Positions 26,823 to 36,527 of a stretch of 64,000 bases of DNA are shown here, one piece after another. The position numbers were made by a program, and so were the translations under genes. The notes under the pieces were generated by a model. It was not told where the DNA came from. It did no database searches and worked only from the letters and a program-made list of their open reading frames with translations. The stretch is from Lacibacter cauensis (GTDB taxonomy: Bacteria > Bacteroidota > Bacteroidia > Chitinophagales > Chitinophagaceae), in contig NZ_VLLE01000002.1 of the NCBI RefSeq assembly GCF_007830055.1, positions 62,001-126,000 on the forward strand. The letters are read 5' to 3'. How positions within the stretch are numbered: the first letter of the stretch is position 1; the number at the start of each line of letters is the position of its first letter.

Positions 26823-29000
26823 ATGTTATTAAAACCTATCAGCAAGTCGTTCGATCTGGGTGATGGTCGCATTGTCACCATCGAAACAGGTAAACTGGCT
26901 CGCCAGGCCGATGGTGCCGTTACTGTGCGCCAGGGCAACTGCGTTCTCCTTGCTACTGTTGTAGCCAATAAAGAACCAAGAGAAGGACAAGACTTCTTCC
27001 CCTTATCCGTAGACTACCAGGAAAAGTTTGCATCTGCAGGCCGTATTCCCGGTTCATTTTTTAAGCGTGAAGCAAGACTGAGCGATTCTGAAGTCCTCAT
27101 CAGCCGTTTGGTTGACCGTGCTTTACGTCCCTTATTCCCGGAAGATTATTTCTGCGATGTGCAGGTACTCATCAGCCTTATTTCATCTGATGCAGAGGTG
27201 ATGCCCGATGCATTGGCATGTTTGGCTGCTTCTGCCGCACTCGCTGTTTCTGATATTCCCATCAAAGAAATTATTTCTGAAGCACGTGTAGCCAATGTTG
27301 ATGGCGAGTTTGTGGTTAACCCAAGCCGTTCACAACTGGCAAAAGCAAGTTCCGATTTCATCATTGCAGCTACCGAAAAGAACCTGATGATGGTGGAAGG
27401 TGAAGCTAAAGAATGCAGTGAAGAGGAATTGGTAAAGGCATTGGAAATTGCACACGATGCAATCCGTGTTCAGATTAAAGCACAGCAGGAATTAAGAGAT
27501 GCAGTTGGTGTAACAACCAAGCGTGACTACACAAAGCCTGTTGTTAACGAAGAACTGAATGCGAAAGTAATTGCCTTTGCAAAAGATAAAGTATATGCTA
27601 TTTCGAAAGCGGGAAGCAGCAAGCACGAACGCAGCGAAGCATACGATGTATTGAAACAGGAGTTAATCGCAAGCCTCGGTGAAGAAGCAACTGATGCAGA
27701 TAAAAAGCTTGCAAAGAAATACTACGAAGACCTTAAATGGGAAGTAGTACGTAACATGATCCTCGATGATCGTATTCGTCTCGATGGTCGCCAGTTAGAC
27801 CAAGTGCGTCCTCTGGAAATGGAAACAGAACCGTTGCCAACACCACATGGTTCTGCATTGTTTACACGTGGTGAAACACAATCACTCACAACTGTTACAC
27901 TCGGTACCAAACTTGATGAATTGCTGGTAGAAAGTGCAGCAAAAAGCGAATACACAAAATTCATCCTTCATTATAACTTTCCTCCGTTTTCAACAGGTGA
28001 AGTAAAGATGATGCGTGGTCCTGGCCGTCGTGAAGTTGGTCATGGTAACCTTGCTATGCGTTCATTGAAACAAATGATGCCTGGAAGTGAATATCCATAC
28101 ACTGTTCGTGTGGTAAGTGATATTCTTGAATCGAACGGTTCGTCTTCTATGGCAACTGTTTGTGCCGGTTCATTAGCGTTGATGGATGCAGGTGTACCTC
28201 TTCCAAAACACGTTAGTGGTGTGGCAATGGGATTGATTACACGTGGCGATGGTAAATATGCTATTCTTACCGATATCCTTGGTGATGAAGATCATCTTGG
28301 TGATATGGACTTTAAAGTAACCGGTACACGTGAAGGTATTTGCGGCGTGCAGATGGATATTAAAGTAGATGGTTTGAGCATGGATGTAATGCGTGAAGCA
28401 TTGGCACAGGCTCGTAACGGTCGCTTGCATATTCTTGATGCGATGTATGAGTGTATTGCAGAACACCGTCCGGAAGTGAAACCACATGCACCACGCATGG
28501 AGAAACTGATCATCGATAAAGAATTCATCGGTGCAGTTATCGGACCCGGTGGTAAAGTGATTCAGGAGATCCAGCGTGAAACAGGTACAACCATTACCAT
28601 TGAAGAAGTTGGCAACTACGGTGAAGTAAGCATTTTCTCACAGGAAAAATCAGGATTGGATAAAGCCGTAGCCTGGGTAAAAGGTATTGTTGCTGTTCCT
28701 GAAGTGGGTGCTGTTTACGAAGCAACGGTAAAAGGTATTAAAGAGTTTGGAGCGTTTGTAGAATTCCTGCCGAAGAAAGAAGGTTTGTTGCACATCAGTG
28801 AAATAAGCTGGAAGCGTTTGGAAAGCATGGAAGGCATCTTCAAAATCGGAGATCAGGTGAAAGTAAAACTCATCGGTCTCGATCCGAAGACAGGCAAGTT
28901 CAAACTCAGCCGCAAGGCATTAATGCCAAAGCCGGAGAGTGCTCCCCGTCCTCAACCGCAACCAAAGCAGGATGAGAACAACGGCGAAGAGCGTCTCTAA
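26823..29000 (+). CDS. pnp: Polynucleotide phosphorylase
   Basis: A 725-residue 3'-5' phosphorolytic exoribonuclease of the degradosome. It has two RNase PH domains (about 1-230 and 300-540), with [10 protein letters not shown] and the [10 protein letters not shown] segment in the second. A KH domain includes [18 protein letters not shown]. An S1 domain follows (about 630-700, with [20 protein letters not shown]), then a Pro/Gln-rich tail. Lengths and domain order are standard. It follows rpsO and ends at a clear terminator. Confidence 0.97.
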   Translation: MLLKPISKSFDLGDGRIVTIETGKLARQADGAVTVRQGNCVLLATVVANKEPREGQDFFPLSVDYQEKFASAGRIPGSFFKREARLSDSEVLISRLVDRALRPLFPEDYFCDVQVLISLISSDAEVMPDALACLAASAALAVSDIPIKEIISEARVANVDGEFVVNPSRSQLAKASSDFIIAATEKNLMMVEGEAKECSEEELVKALEIAHDAIRVQIKAQQELRDAVGVTTKRDYTKPVVNEELNAKVIAFAKDKVYAISKAGSSKHERSEAYDVLKQELIASLGEEATDADKKLAKKYYEDLKWEVVRNMILDDRIRLDGRQLDQVRPLEMETEPLPTPHGSALFTRGETQSLTTVTLGTKLDELLVESAAKSEYTKFILHYNFPPFSTGEVKMMRGPGRREVGHGNLAMRSLKQMMPGSEYPYTVRVVSDILESNGSSSMATVCAGSLALMDAGVPLPKHVSGVAMGLITRGDGKYAILTDILGDEDHLGDMDFKVTGTREGICGVQMDIKVDGLSMDVMREALAQARNGRLHILDAMYECIAEHRPEVKPHAPRMEKLIIDKEFIGAVIGPGGKVIQEIQRETGTTITIEEVGNYGEVSIFSQEKSGLDKAVAWVKGIVAVPEVGAVYEATVKGIKEFGAFVEFLPKKEGLLHISEISWKRLESMEGIFKIGDQVKVKLIGLDPKTGKFKLSRKALMPKPESAPRPQPQPKQDENNGEERL

Positions 29001-29027
29001 ACTTTCAATGAAATAAGTGAACTTTAC

Positions 29028-29054
29028 AGTCCCGCTGCAAGGCGGGACTTTTTA
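29028..29054 (+). terminator. Intrinsic terminator of pnp
   Basis: AGTCCCGC-TGCAAG-GCGGGACT then TTTT. It ends a few bases before the prmA start codon, so prmA needs its own promoter or read-through. Confidence 0.9.
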
Positions 29055-29060
29055 TTGCGT

Positions 29061-29879
29061 ATGAATAACTACATTAAAATTTCTATTCCCGTAGGCAATG
29101 AAGAACAACAGGAAATGCTGTTGGCTTTATTAAGTACAGAAGGGTATGATGGTTTTGAAGAAACAGCCGATGCATTCCATGCCTACATCAGCGAAGAAGC
29201 ATACAATGAACCGCAGTTGGAAGAATTGTTGCAACCTTTTGCACTCAGCTATACAAAAGAAGAAATTGCGCCTAAAAACTGGAATGCAGAGTGGGAGAGT
29301 AATTATGAACCGGTGATTGTTGATGAGTTTGTTGCAGTACGTGCACATTTTCATGAGCCTATTGCAACGGTGCAGCACGAAATTGTGATTACACCAAAAA
29401 TGAGTTTTGGTACAGGCCATCATGCAACCACATGGCAGGTAATGAAACTGATGCAGGGTATCAACTTCAGCAAAAAAAATGTGTTTGATTTCGGCTGTGG
29501 TACTGCTGTGCTGGCCATTCTTGCAGAAAAGCTTGGAGCAACGTCTGTACTCGCTGTTGATAACGACGACTGGTGCATTGAGAACTCACTGGAAAATGTT
29601 GCTACCAACAACTGCAGCAACATTGTTGTACAAAAAGCCGATGTGCCATCAACACAACAATTCGATATCATATTGGCGAATATCAACCGCCACATTCTGC
29701 TGCAATACATGGCAACAATGGCCGCTTCGCTTAACCCCAACGGTTATATCATCATTAGTGGTTTTTATAAAGAGGAGAATCAATTGCTTGTGGATGCAGC
29801 AAATGCACAACAGCTGCAACTGGTTACTTCATCCGATCGTAATAACTGGAGTGCCTTATTATTGCAAAAGATAGCATAG
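29061..29879 (+). CDS. prmA: Ribosomal protein L11 methyltransferase
   Basis: SAM-dependent enzyme that trimethylates ribosomal protein L11. The ATG at 29061 gives 272 residues; a TTG two codons earlier is less likely. The N-terminal substrate domain ends near NWNAEWESNYEPV. The methyltransferase part has MSFGTGHHATTWQVMKL, FDFGCGTAVLAILAEKLGA (SAM motif I), and DIILANINRHILLQY with the NPPY-like position replaced by NINR, as usual in PrmA. It is 1 bp upstream of plsY, suggesting co-expression. Confidence 0.92.
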   Translation: MNNYIKISIPVGNEEQQEMLLALLSTEGYDGFEETADAFHAYISEEAYNEPQLEELLQPFALSYTKEEIAPKNWNAEWESNYEPVIVDEFVAVRAHFHEPIATVQHEIVITPKMSFGTGHHATTWQVMKLMQGINFSKKNVFDFGCGTAVLAILAEKLGATSVLAVDNDDWCIENSLENVATNNCSNIVVQKADVPSTQQFDIILANINRHILLQYMATMAASLNPNGYIIISGFYKEENQLLVDAANAQQLQLVTSSDRNNWSALLLQKIA

Positions 29880-29880
29880 T

Positions 29881-30507
29881 ATGCAAGCCCTCTTGTTGAT
29901 CATATCTGCGTATCTCATCGGTTCCATTCCCACCGCTTACTGGATAGGGAAATGGTTTTTTCATATTGATATTCGGGAGCATGGCAGTAAGAACATGGGT
30001 GCATCCAATACTTTTCGTGTACTTGGTTCAACCTGGGGAATTATTGTGCTGGTGATTGATATGGGAAAAGGTATTGCTGCAGTGCAACTGGCGCATGCTG
30101 TAAGTGCGTCTATGTGGTTGGGTTATGAAACAACATTCTGGAAATTGGTATTAGGATTAACCGCTGTTGCAGGGCATATCTTTCCGGTGTTTGCAGGTTT
30201 CAGAGGAGGGAAAGGAGTGGCAACCTTGTTTGGTGTGGTATTGGCAATACAACCCTGGACGGCGTTAATAAGTGTAGCTGCTTTTGTAGTGGTGGTGTTT
30301 TTAACAAAATATATTTCACTCGGTTCCATTGTTGCCGTTGTAGTATTTGCAGCTTGTGTTTGGTTTGCCGTACAGGAAACAAATGTGTATATGCGTTGGT
30401 TTTCCGTACTGTCTGCTGTACTTGTCATCTTTATGCATCGGACAAACATCCGGCGCCTGTTTGCAGGTAACGAGAATAAGTTTAAAGGAATAAGAAAGAA
30501 AAAATAG
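29881..30507 (+). CDS. plsY: Acyl-phosphate:glycerol-3-phosphate acyltransferase
   Basis: A 208-residue inner-membrane enzyme that makes lysophosphatidate from acyl-phosphate, the first acylation of phospholipids. It has about five hydrophobic segments. Three PlsY motifs are visible: GSIPTAYWIGKW with GSKNMGASNTFRVLG nearby, AVAGHIFPVFAGFRGGKGVAT, and the C-terminal VIFMHRTNIRRLFAG with the basic end. It follows prmA by 1 bp. Confidence 0.94.
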   Translation: MQALLLIISAYLIGSIPTAYWIGKWFFHIDIREHGSKNMGASNTFRVLGSTWGIIVLVIDMGKGIAAVQLAHAVSASMWLGYETTFWKLVLGLTAVAGHIFPVFAGFRGGKGVATLFGVVLAIQPWTALISVAAFVVVVFLTKYISLGSIVAVVVFAACVWFAVQETNVYMRWFSVLSAVLVIFMHRTNIRRLFAGNENKFKGIRKKK

Positions 30508-30582
30508 GTTTAACTTTTTGAACAATAGCCGGTCGAAAAAATTGGTACACAAATTGGAAATACACTCTAAAATCAATCAGTG

Positions 30583-31395
30583 ATGAAAAAGATTCTTGGA
30601 TCGTTCGTAGTTATTACAGTTTTGCTTGTTGCCTGTGCGAAGAACCAGGTAACGGGTCGTAAACAGCTTCGGTTGCTACCGGAGAAGGAATTACAATCAA
30701 TGGCCACACAGCAATACCAGCAGTTCCTGGCGCAAAATAAAATTGTATCGGCAACGGTAAATAAAGATGCGGAAATGGTAAGACGTGTGGGTACACGTAT
30801 TGCCTATGCCATTACAAAGTATTACGAGCAGCAGGGAAAATCGGCAGTATTGGATGGATATACCTGGGAGTTTAATCTTGTAGACAACAAAGAAGTGAAT
30901 GCATGGTGTATGCCAGGTGGTAAAGTAGTAGTGTATACAGGCCTTTTACCGGTTACACAAAACGAAGCTGCATTGGCTGTGGTAATGGGTCATGAAATTG
31001 CACATGCCATAGCCCTGCATGGTAACGAACGCATGAGTTTGGGTGTAGTACAGCAATTAGGTGGTGTTGCACTCTCGGTGGCATTGGCGAACAAGCCTGC
31101 CGAGACGCAAAACCTGTTTTTAAATGCGTATGGTATTGGTTCAACAGTGGGAGGCACGCTTCCTTTCTCCCGCAAGCAGGAGTTAGAAGCCGATCAGTTT
31201 GGATTGCGTTTTGCAGCCATGGCCGGTTATAATCCACAGGAGGCCGTAGCGTTCTGGCAACGCATGGCAAAAGCCAGCAGCGGACAGAAACCACCGGAAA
31301 TTTTAAGCACTCACCCATCCGATGAAACACGTATCGCAAAAATGGAGCAATATGTAAAAGAAGCCATGCCGTACTATAAGCCGGTAGGTAAGTAA
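30583..31395 (+). CDS. M48-family zinc metalloprotease lipoprotein (LoiP/BepA-like)
   Basis: A 270-residue lipoprotein with lipobox LLVAC and Cys near residue 18. The zinc site is HEIAH (about 137-141), with Glu in the later KQELEADQFGLRFA motif. Short M48 lipoproteins of this kind (LoiP/YcaL type) act in outer-membrane quality control. The ATG at 30583 follows a GTG at 30580 and is preferred. It is monocistronic with a strong terminator. Confidence 0.92.
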   Translation: MKKILGSFVVITVLLVACAKNQVTGRKQLRLLPEKELQSMATQQYQQFLAQNKIVSATVNKDAEMVRRVGTRIAYAITKYYEQQGKSAVLDGYTWEFNLVDNKEVNAWCMPGGKVVVYTGLLPVTQNEAALAVVMGHEIAHAIALHGNERMSLGVVQQLGGVALSVALANKPAETQNLFLNAYGIGSTVGGTLPFSRKQELEADQFGLRFAAMAGYNPQEAVAFWQRMAKASSGQKPPEILSTHPSDETRIAKMEQYVKEAMPYYKPVGK

Positions 31396-31418
31396 TTGAA
31401 AAATATATATTTAGATAG

Positions 31419-31447
31419 AAAAAGCCGGCGGTAAGCCGGCTTTTTTA
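31419..31447 (+). terminator. Intrinsic terminator of the M48 gene
   Basis: AAAAAGCCGGC-GGTAA-GCCGGCTTTTT, a perfect stem with T tract. Confidence 0.92.
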
Positions 31448-31505
31448 TGTCTGCAAAAACAAAAAAATGTTTGTTGATAACCCGTGAAACATGGGGAAAA
31501 TTGGC

Positions 31506-31513
31506 TACCTTTG
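31506..31513 (+). promoter_or_regulatory. Putative -7 element
   Basis: TACCTTTG lies 36 bases before the ATG at 31550 and fits TAnnTTTG. Confidence 0.4.
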
Positions 31514-31549
31514 CCATCCACTTTAGTTCTCATCAAAATTTACATTGGC

Positions 31550-31999
31550 ATGTCTATTTCTCTCTTGGAAAAACTCCAATTGAACGAAGAAAAGAACTTA
31601 TTAATTCAGGGCTTACCCTCTTCAATCGAAAAACAATTTGTAAAGTTATCATTCGCCAAGAATGTAACACCGTTGTTACGTAGTAAGAAGATCGATTTTG
31701 CCCTCGTCTTTGCAGTAAATCAGAATCAATTAAATGGAATCTTAAAGGAAGTGTTGCCCGCATTAAGCCCTAATGCTAAATTCTGGGTGGCCTATCCGAA
31801 ATCGGCTTCCAAAATTGTGAGTGATTTAAACAGAGACGGAAGCTGGCAGTTTGTGTGCCAGTGCGGATTTGAAACTTCAGAAGAAGTAGTGCTGGACCAC
31901 GTATGGACTGCAATGCGCTTTGAGCGTGCAATTGCGTTAGCTCCGAAACCAGCAAGATCAACAAACAGAACTTCAAGGTTAACACCGGCTGAAGCGTAA
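31550..31999 (+). CDS. Conserved protein of unknown function (DUF3052-like appearance)
   Basis: A 149-residue soluble protein. MSISLLEKLQLNEEKNLLIQ is the probable start; an upstream open stretch crosses the promoter. The middle has PLLRSKKIDFALVFAVNQNQ and LPALSPNAKFWVAYPKSASK; the C-terminus has the aromatic/charged DHVWTAMRFERA and a basic Ser/Thr-rich tail. The pattern resembles DUF3052-type proteins, which I cannot confirm. It is placed between two terminators as a single gene. Confidence 0.75.
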   Translation: MSISLLEKLQLNEEKNLLIQGLPSSIEKQFVKLSFAKNVTPLLRSKKIDFALVFAVNQNQLNGILKEVLPALSPNAKFWVAYPKSASKIVSDLNRDGSWQFVCQCGFETSEEVVLDHVWTAMRFERAIALAPKPARSTNRTSRLTPAEA

Positions 32000-32022
32000 A
32001 TCCGTTCACCAACTAATTCACT

Positions 32023-32050
32023 AGCCGTCTGTAAAGGCGGCTTTTTAGTT
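32023..32050 (+). terminator. Intrinsic terminator
   Basis: AGCCGTC-TGTAAA-GGCGGCT stem (one G-U pair) followed by TTTT, after the gene at 31550. Confidence 0.75.
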
Positions 32051-32053
32051 TAC

Positions 32054-32575
32054 ATGAGCCATAACAATATTGAAATAAAAGCACGCTGTGCCGATCCGGC
32101 CTTTATTCGTGCATATCTGCAACAGCAGCAAGCCCGTTTTGTTGGAGTTGACGAACAGACCGACACGTATTTTCATGTGCCAAACGGTCGCTTAAAATTG
32201 CGGCAGGGCCCAATTGAAAACGCATTGATTTTTTATAACCGGGAAAACAAAGCCGGTCCGAAATTGAGTGAGGTGCAACTGTTTCAGGTGCCTGCACAGA
32301 GTGATGCACTGAAAGCACTGCTTACAAAAGCAAACGGTGTTAAAGTGGTGGTTAAAAAACGCAGAGCCATTTATTTTATCGGGAACGTAAAGTTTCATAT
32401 TGATGAAGTGGAAGGCTTAGGCAGCTTTGTGGAAATAGAAGCAATCGATACCGATGGCAGCCTTGGTTTAGAAAAAATTAATGCACAATGCCAGTATTAT
32501 GTACAGGCTTTTCAAATAGCCGAAACCGATCTTTTAACGCATTCTTACAGCGACCTGTTGCTGAATGCATCTTAG
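32054..32575 (+). CDS. CYTH-domain protein (class IV adenylate cyclase / thiamine-triphosphatase superfamily)
   Basis: A 173-residue single-domain CYTH protein. The start NNIEIKARC corresponds to the family's ExExK strand. RLKLRQG, the basic VVVKKRRAIYFIG and the acidic HIDEVEGLGSFVEIEA follow the beta-tunnel pattern, with metal-binding acidic residues and phosphate-binding Arg/Lys. The family includes adenylate cyclases and triphosphatases, and specificity is not readable here. It is immediately upstream of a PAP2 gene. Confidence 0.87.
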   Translation: MSHNNIEIKARCADPAFIRAYLQQQQARFVGVDEQTDTYFHVPNGRLKLRQGPIENALIFYNRENKAGPKLSEVQLFQVPAQSDALKALLTKANGVKVVVKKRRAIYFIGNVKFHIDEVEGLGSFVEIEAIDTDGSLGLEKINAQCQYYVQAFQIAETDLLTHSYSDLLLNAS

Positions 32576-32588
32576 TTTTGCAAAGGCC

Positions 32589-33203
32589 ATGAACTGGAAA
32601 TACAATCATCCCTTACGAAACCTATTTACCTATGCAACAGTCGTGTTGTTGCTGATTGGTGTAGCAGCTCTTTTCTACTGGAATAAGGAAACAGTTTTTC
32701 TTGCACTCAATAACCGGCATACCGATGTGGCAGATATTATTCTGAAGTACTTTACGTATGTAGGTGATGGTATTTTTATGGCTGCACTGGGCATTATTCT
32801 GTGGTTGCTGGGTAAAAAGAAACTGGGTTTACTGTTAATCCTTTCTTTTATCGTTAGTGGATTATTAGCACAGGGAATTAAACGGCTGGAGCAACGCCCT
32901 CGACCCGGTTTGTATTTTAAAAAGCCCGAAGTCATTCATAAAGTAGATGATGTATTACTGAAAGGGCATAATAGTTTCCCCAGCGGACATACCACTACAG
33001 CTTTTGCTACATTCAGTCTGCTGGCATTTGCAACCCGCAATAAATTGGTCCAGCTGTTCTTTTTTGTTGTGGCAGTACTTGTTGGTTATTCACGTATTTA
33101 TCTCGGGGCACATTTTGCAGAAGATGTTTTGGCCGGTGCAGCACTCGGCTTCAGCAGCTCTTATTTTCTATGCTGGTTGTTGCGAAAGAAAGATTGGGAT
33201 TAA
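32589..33203 (+). CDS. PAP2-family membrane phosphatase
   Basis: A 204-residue membrane protein with about six hydrophobic segments. The phosphatase signature is in three parts: KRLEQRPRPG, SFPSGHTTTAF and YSRIYLGAHFAEDVLAG, including the catalytic His. Such enzymes act on undecaprenyl pyrophosphate or phosphatidate. The start MNWKYNH at 32589 is preferred to an ATG at 32565 that overlaps the CYTH gene. The stop overlaps the dnaG end by 4 bp. Confidence 0.88.
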   Translation: MNWKYNHPLRNLFTYATVVLLLIGVAALFYWNKETVFLALNNRHTDVADIILKYFTYVGDGIFMAALGIILWLLGKKKLGLLLILSFIVSGLLAQGIKRLEQRPRPGLYFKKPEVIHKVDDVLLKGHNSFPSGHTTTAFATFSLLAFATRNKLVQLFFFVVAVLVGYSRIYLGAHFAEDVLAGAALGFSSSYFLCWLLRKKDWD

Positions 33204-35140
33204 CGAACAATAACGGTACCCAATGCCCTTGTTAACTCCATCTCCAGCTCTTTCAGATGCTGATGTGTTTTAAGGAGCGTAATCAATTCTTCATCGCTGT
33301 GCGGTAGCTCCATGTCACGCTGGTTTTCATCAACCATTTTTTTGATCTTACGCAGCTTCAGGTACGTTAAAACAGATTGCAGTTCCTGCACATACAGGTC
33401 TTCTTTGGTAGGGAAGGGTTTTTCGTAAATACGGATCCAGTTCGGACTTAATTCATTACCGAAATCAGATAAGGAGACCACCAGTTTACTGATGGTTTGA
33501 TCTTCGTGGAAAAGAAAACCTTTCAAGGTAGGTTCTGTTCCTTGTAGATACGCATCACGGTAAATGTTTGATAAATGAAGCAGCTCTGCATCTTCAACCA
33601 TTCCCCATTCATCTACCTCAGCAAATACATGTTGAGCTACAGTCGTCTGCTCATCCCATGGTTGTAAACCAAACTCCAGTAACAGGCAAACCAAAGCCCG
33701 TTCATTTTTAATGTCAAGATTAAAAAACTCAACAGTGTCTGTGTAGCCAACTTCAGGAGGTGGCATATCGGGTGGCACATCTGTAACTGCCTGTTGAAAA
33801 CGTTCCTCCTGTTTAATGACACGCTCGCTGGTAAGCTTGTTCACCAACGTAAGCAAACCTGCCTCGTCAATCTTCAGCAGTTCTGCACTTTTTTTAATGT
33901 AGTCCTGCTTGCGTGTAAAATCTTCAACCTTGTTAATACGGCTGATGCTTTCGGCGATGGTATTAACAGCCGCTGCTTTTTTGGTTGAATCGTTGCCTGC
34001 ATCTTTCAGCATTACTTCCAGCTGAAAAAGGATCACATCTTTTTTGTTGTTACGGATAAACTCGTTGAAGCCTGCTGCGCCAACTTTGTTCACATAACTG
34101 TCGGGGTCTTCGTTATCAGGAATGAGAACCAAACGAACATTCAATCCTTCTTCCAATGCAAGATCCAATCCACGCATGGCGGCTTTTACACCGGCAGCAT
34201 CACCATCGTAAAGAATGGTAAGATTGTTTGTGTATTTTTTGATTAACCGTAACTGATCCTGTGTTAACGAAGTTCCGCCACTGGCAACAACATTTTCAAT
34301 ACCCGCCTGGTGCAATGAAACAACATCGGTATAACCTTCTACCAGTAAACATTCATCGTTCTTATCAATCGATTGCCTGGCGAAATAAGTACCGTACAGG
34401 ATTTTACTCTTAACGTACACTTCGTTCTCCGGTGTATTGATATACTTCGGTGCATTTTCTTTTTTACCGATAATACGTGCGCCAAAGCCAATGATTTTTC
34501 CGGTATTGTTGTGTACAGGAAAAATGATGCGTTCACGATAGTTGTCCATCAACTCGCCGTTACGTTCGGCAACAATGCCTGTTTTAGTTAACAACTCAGG
34601 ATTGTATTGCTGACGCAAGGCCTCGCTGGTAAATGCATCACGCTGGCGGGGAGAGTAGCCTATTTGAAATTTATGAATGATGTCTTCCCGGAAACCACGC
34701 TCTTTTAAATAGCTTAAGGCGATGGCCTGTCCTTCTTCGCTTTCGAATAACTGTTTGGAAAAAAACTGTTGTGCAAAAGCGTTGATGATGTGCAGGCTGT
34801 CGGCTGTTTGCCGCATCTCTTTTGCTTGCGGTGAAGAGAAGGTTTCTTCAACAGTTACATTGTATTTGTTCGCCAGGAACTTCAGCGCATCAACATAGCT
34901 GTACTTCTCATGTTCCATGAGAAAGCTTACAGCATTACCACTCTTACCACAACCAAAACATTTGTACAATTCTTTGGCGGGCGATACGGTAAACGAAGGC
35001 GTTTTTTCATTGTGAAACGGGCAATTACCAAGATAGTTGGCACCACGTTTCTTCAACTTCACAAAGCCGCCTACTATTTCTACAATATCGATGCGGCTTA
35101 AAATCTGTTGTATGGTTTCCTGCGAGATCAAGGGGGGCAA
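33200..35140 (-). CDS. dnaG: DNA primase
   Basis: Makes RNA primers for replication. The 646-residue protein has the N-terminal CHC2 zinc finger (Cys40, His43, Cys61, Cys64), the catalytic core with FGARIIGKKENAPKYINTPE, the TOPRIM segment ECLLVEGYTDV and the metal-binding ILYDGDAAG. A C-terminal helicase-binding region follows. It is longer than E. coli DnaG (581) but normal for Bacteroidota. Convergent with the PAP2 gene and divergent from prfB. Confidence 0.96.
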   Translation of the reverse strand: MPPLISQETIQQILSRIDIVEIVGGFVKLKKRGANYLGNCPFHNEKTPSFTVSPAKELYKCFGCGKSGNAVSFLMEHEKYSYVDALKFLANKYNVTVEETFSSPQAKEMRQTADSLHIINAFAQQFFSKQLFESEEGQAIALSYLKERGFREDIIHKFQIGYSPRQRDAFTSEALRQQYNPELLTKTGIVAERNGELMDNYRERIIFPVHNNTGKIIGFGARIIGKKENAPKYINTPENEVYVKSKILYGTYFARQSIDKNDECLLVEGYTDVVSLHQAGIENVVASGGTSLTQDQLRLIKKYTNNLTILYDGDAAGVKAAMRGLDLALEEGLNVRLVLIPDNEDPDSYVNKVGAAGFNEFIRNNKKDVILFQLEVMLKDAGNDSTKKAAAVNTIAESISRINKVEDFTRKQDYIKKSAELLKIDEAGLLTLVNKLTSERVIKQEERFQQAVTDVPPDMPPPEVGYTDTVEFFNLDIKNERALVCLLLEFGLQPWDEQTTVAQHVFAEVDEWGMVEDAELLHLSNIYRDAYLQGTEPTLKGFLFHEDQTISKLVVSLSDFGNELSPNWIRIYEKPFPTKEDLYVQELQSVLTYLKLRKIKKMVDENQRDMELPHSDEELITLLKTHQHLKELEMELTRALGTVIVR

Positions 35141-35151
35141 ATTACGAAGAA

Positions 35152-35270
35152 AAGTCCGGAAGACTGGAAGTCAGGAAGACCGAAAGTCAGAAAGTATCAG
35201 CCCGATAAATCAGCAGCTTCTTTCTTTCGGACTTTCCGACTATTGGCTCCCGACTTCCGACTCTTTCCCT
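35152..35270. repeat. Facing arrays with an 8-bp period between dnaG and prfB
   Basis: The left arm 35152-35199 has six phased octamers of AAGTCAGG type. The right arm, about 35221-35270, has looser 8-bp units of the complementary sense (GGACTTTC, ACTTCCGA). The arms form an imperfect inverted pair just upstream of the prfB -7 element. Confidence 0.75.
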
Positions 35271-35278
35271 TACATTTG
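35271..35278 (+). promoter_or_regulatory. Putative -7 element of prfB
   Basis: TACATTTG matches TAnnTTTG and lies 8 bases before the prfB ATG at 35287. A TTG at 35243-35245 is slightly too far for an ideal -33. Confidence 0.5.
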
Positions 35279-35286
35279 CACCCGTT

Positions 35287-36382
35287 ATGACAATCGAAAA
35301 ATTAAACGATATAAGGGAACGCATTCTTGTCCTGAGGAGGTTTCTTTGACGTCGAGAGCCGTCAATATAAAATCGCAGAAGACAAACAACTCTCTCTGAG
35401 TCCCGGTTTCTGGGACGATAATAAGCGGGCAACGGAGATTCTGAAAGAAATCAAGAACAATGAGTATTGGGTGAATCTCTATGAAGCGACCAATACAGCT
35501 GTTGAGGATTTTGCTGTGCTCTTCGAATTCTGGAAAGGCGGCGACGCTACAGAAGAAGAAACAAAAGAAGCATACGAGAAAGCAATTACTGCAATTGAAG
35601 ATGCTGAGTTTAAAAGCACGCTTAATCAACCCGAAGATGAATTGCCTGCTGTATTACAGATCAACTCCGGTGCAGGTGGTACCGAAAGCCAGGACTGGGC
35701 ACAGATTCTTGCACGCATGTACCGCATGTACGGCGAAAAGCAGGGCTGGAAAGTAACTGAACTAGACTGGCAGGATGGTGATGGTGCCGGTATTAAAACC
35801 TGTACACTGCAGTTTGAAGGTCCGTTTGCTTACGGCTTCTTAAAAGCAGAGAATGGGGTGCATCGCCTGGTGCGTATTTCACCGTTCGATAGCAATGCCA
35901 GAAGACATACCTCTTTTGCCAGCGTGTATGTGTACCCGTTAGTGGATGATACCATCGATATCGACATCAAAGAAAGTGATGTAAAGATGGAAACAGCCCG
36001 AAGCGGTGGTGCAGGTGGACAGAACGTAAACAAGGTGGAAACAAAAGTATTCCTCACACACATTCCAACAGGTATTGTGGTGGTTTGTCAAACAGAACGT
36101 TCGCAGCTGGGCAACCGTGAAAAAGCGATGACCATGCTGAAGAGCCGTTTGTACGAGGACGAACTCCGCAAACGCAATGAGCTGAAGGATGCCACCAATG
36201 CCAACAAAAAGAAGATCGAGTGGGGCAGCCAGATACGCAGCTATGTATTCCATCCGTATAAAATGATCAAAGACCACCGTACCGAATACGAAGTAGGGAA
36301 TGTGCAACCGGTAATGGATGGCGAGCTGGATGGCTTTATTAAAGCCTACCTGATGAGTGAAAAAGAAGCCGAATCAAAATAA
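35287..36382 (+). CDS. prfB: Peptide chain release factor 2, with programmed +1 frameshift
   Basis: Recognises UAA and UGA stop codons and releases the peptide. The ATG at 35287 opens a 20-codon frame ending in an in-frame TGA (35347-35349). Shifting +1 at CTT (35344-35346) continues as GAC (35348) into the main frame, giving a 364-residue RF2. The shift site is classic: AGGAGG at 35335-35340, then TTT CTT TGA C. The main part has the RF2 SPF tripeptide ([11 protein letters not shown]) and the GGQ motif in [16 protein letters not shown]. Starting only at 35471 would delete the conserved N-terminus. A heptamer/octamer-type array lies upstream; a terminator follows. Confidence 0.96.
35335..35350 (+). 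promoter_or_regulatory. Programmed frameshift site of prfB
   Basis: AGGAGG TTT CTT TGA C: Shine-Dalgarno-like stimulator three bases before the slippery CTT, in-frame UGA with unfavourable C context. This is the autoregulatory signal known from most bacterial prfB genes. Confidence 0.95.
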
Positions 36383-36396
36383 GATACAACCGATAT

Positions 36397-36427
36397 AGCC
36401 CCCGCTGAAAGCGGGGGCTTTTTTTTG
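36397..36427 (+). terminator. Intrinsic terminator of prfB
   Basis: AGCCCCCGC-TGAAA-GCGGGGGCT followed by eight T. Confidence 0.95.
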
Positions 36428-36527
36428 TGCAAACGGAAGCACAAAGCATATGAGCGATAGTTTGTACCTTGCGCACACTTTACGCAGACTATTGCGAAAG
36501 CATCGTAAAAAAGAAAAAAACTATTGT

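Noticed and set aside
35471-36382. RF2 starting at the first in-frame ATG of the main frame
   Set aside because: Conserved N-terminal RF2 sequence is found upstream through the +1 frameshift.
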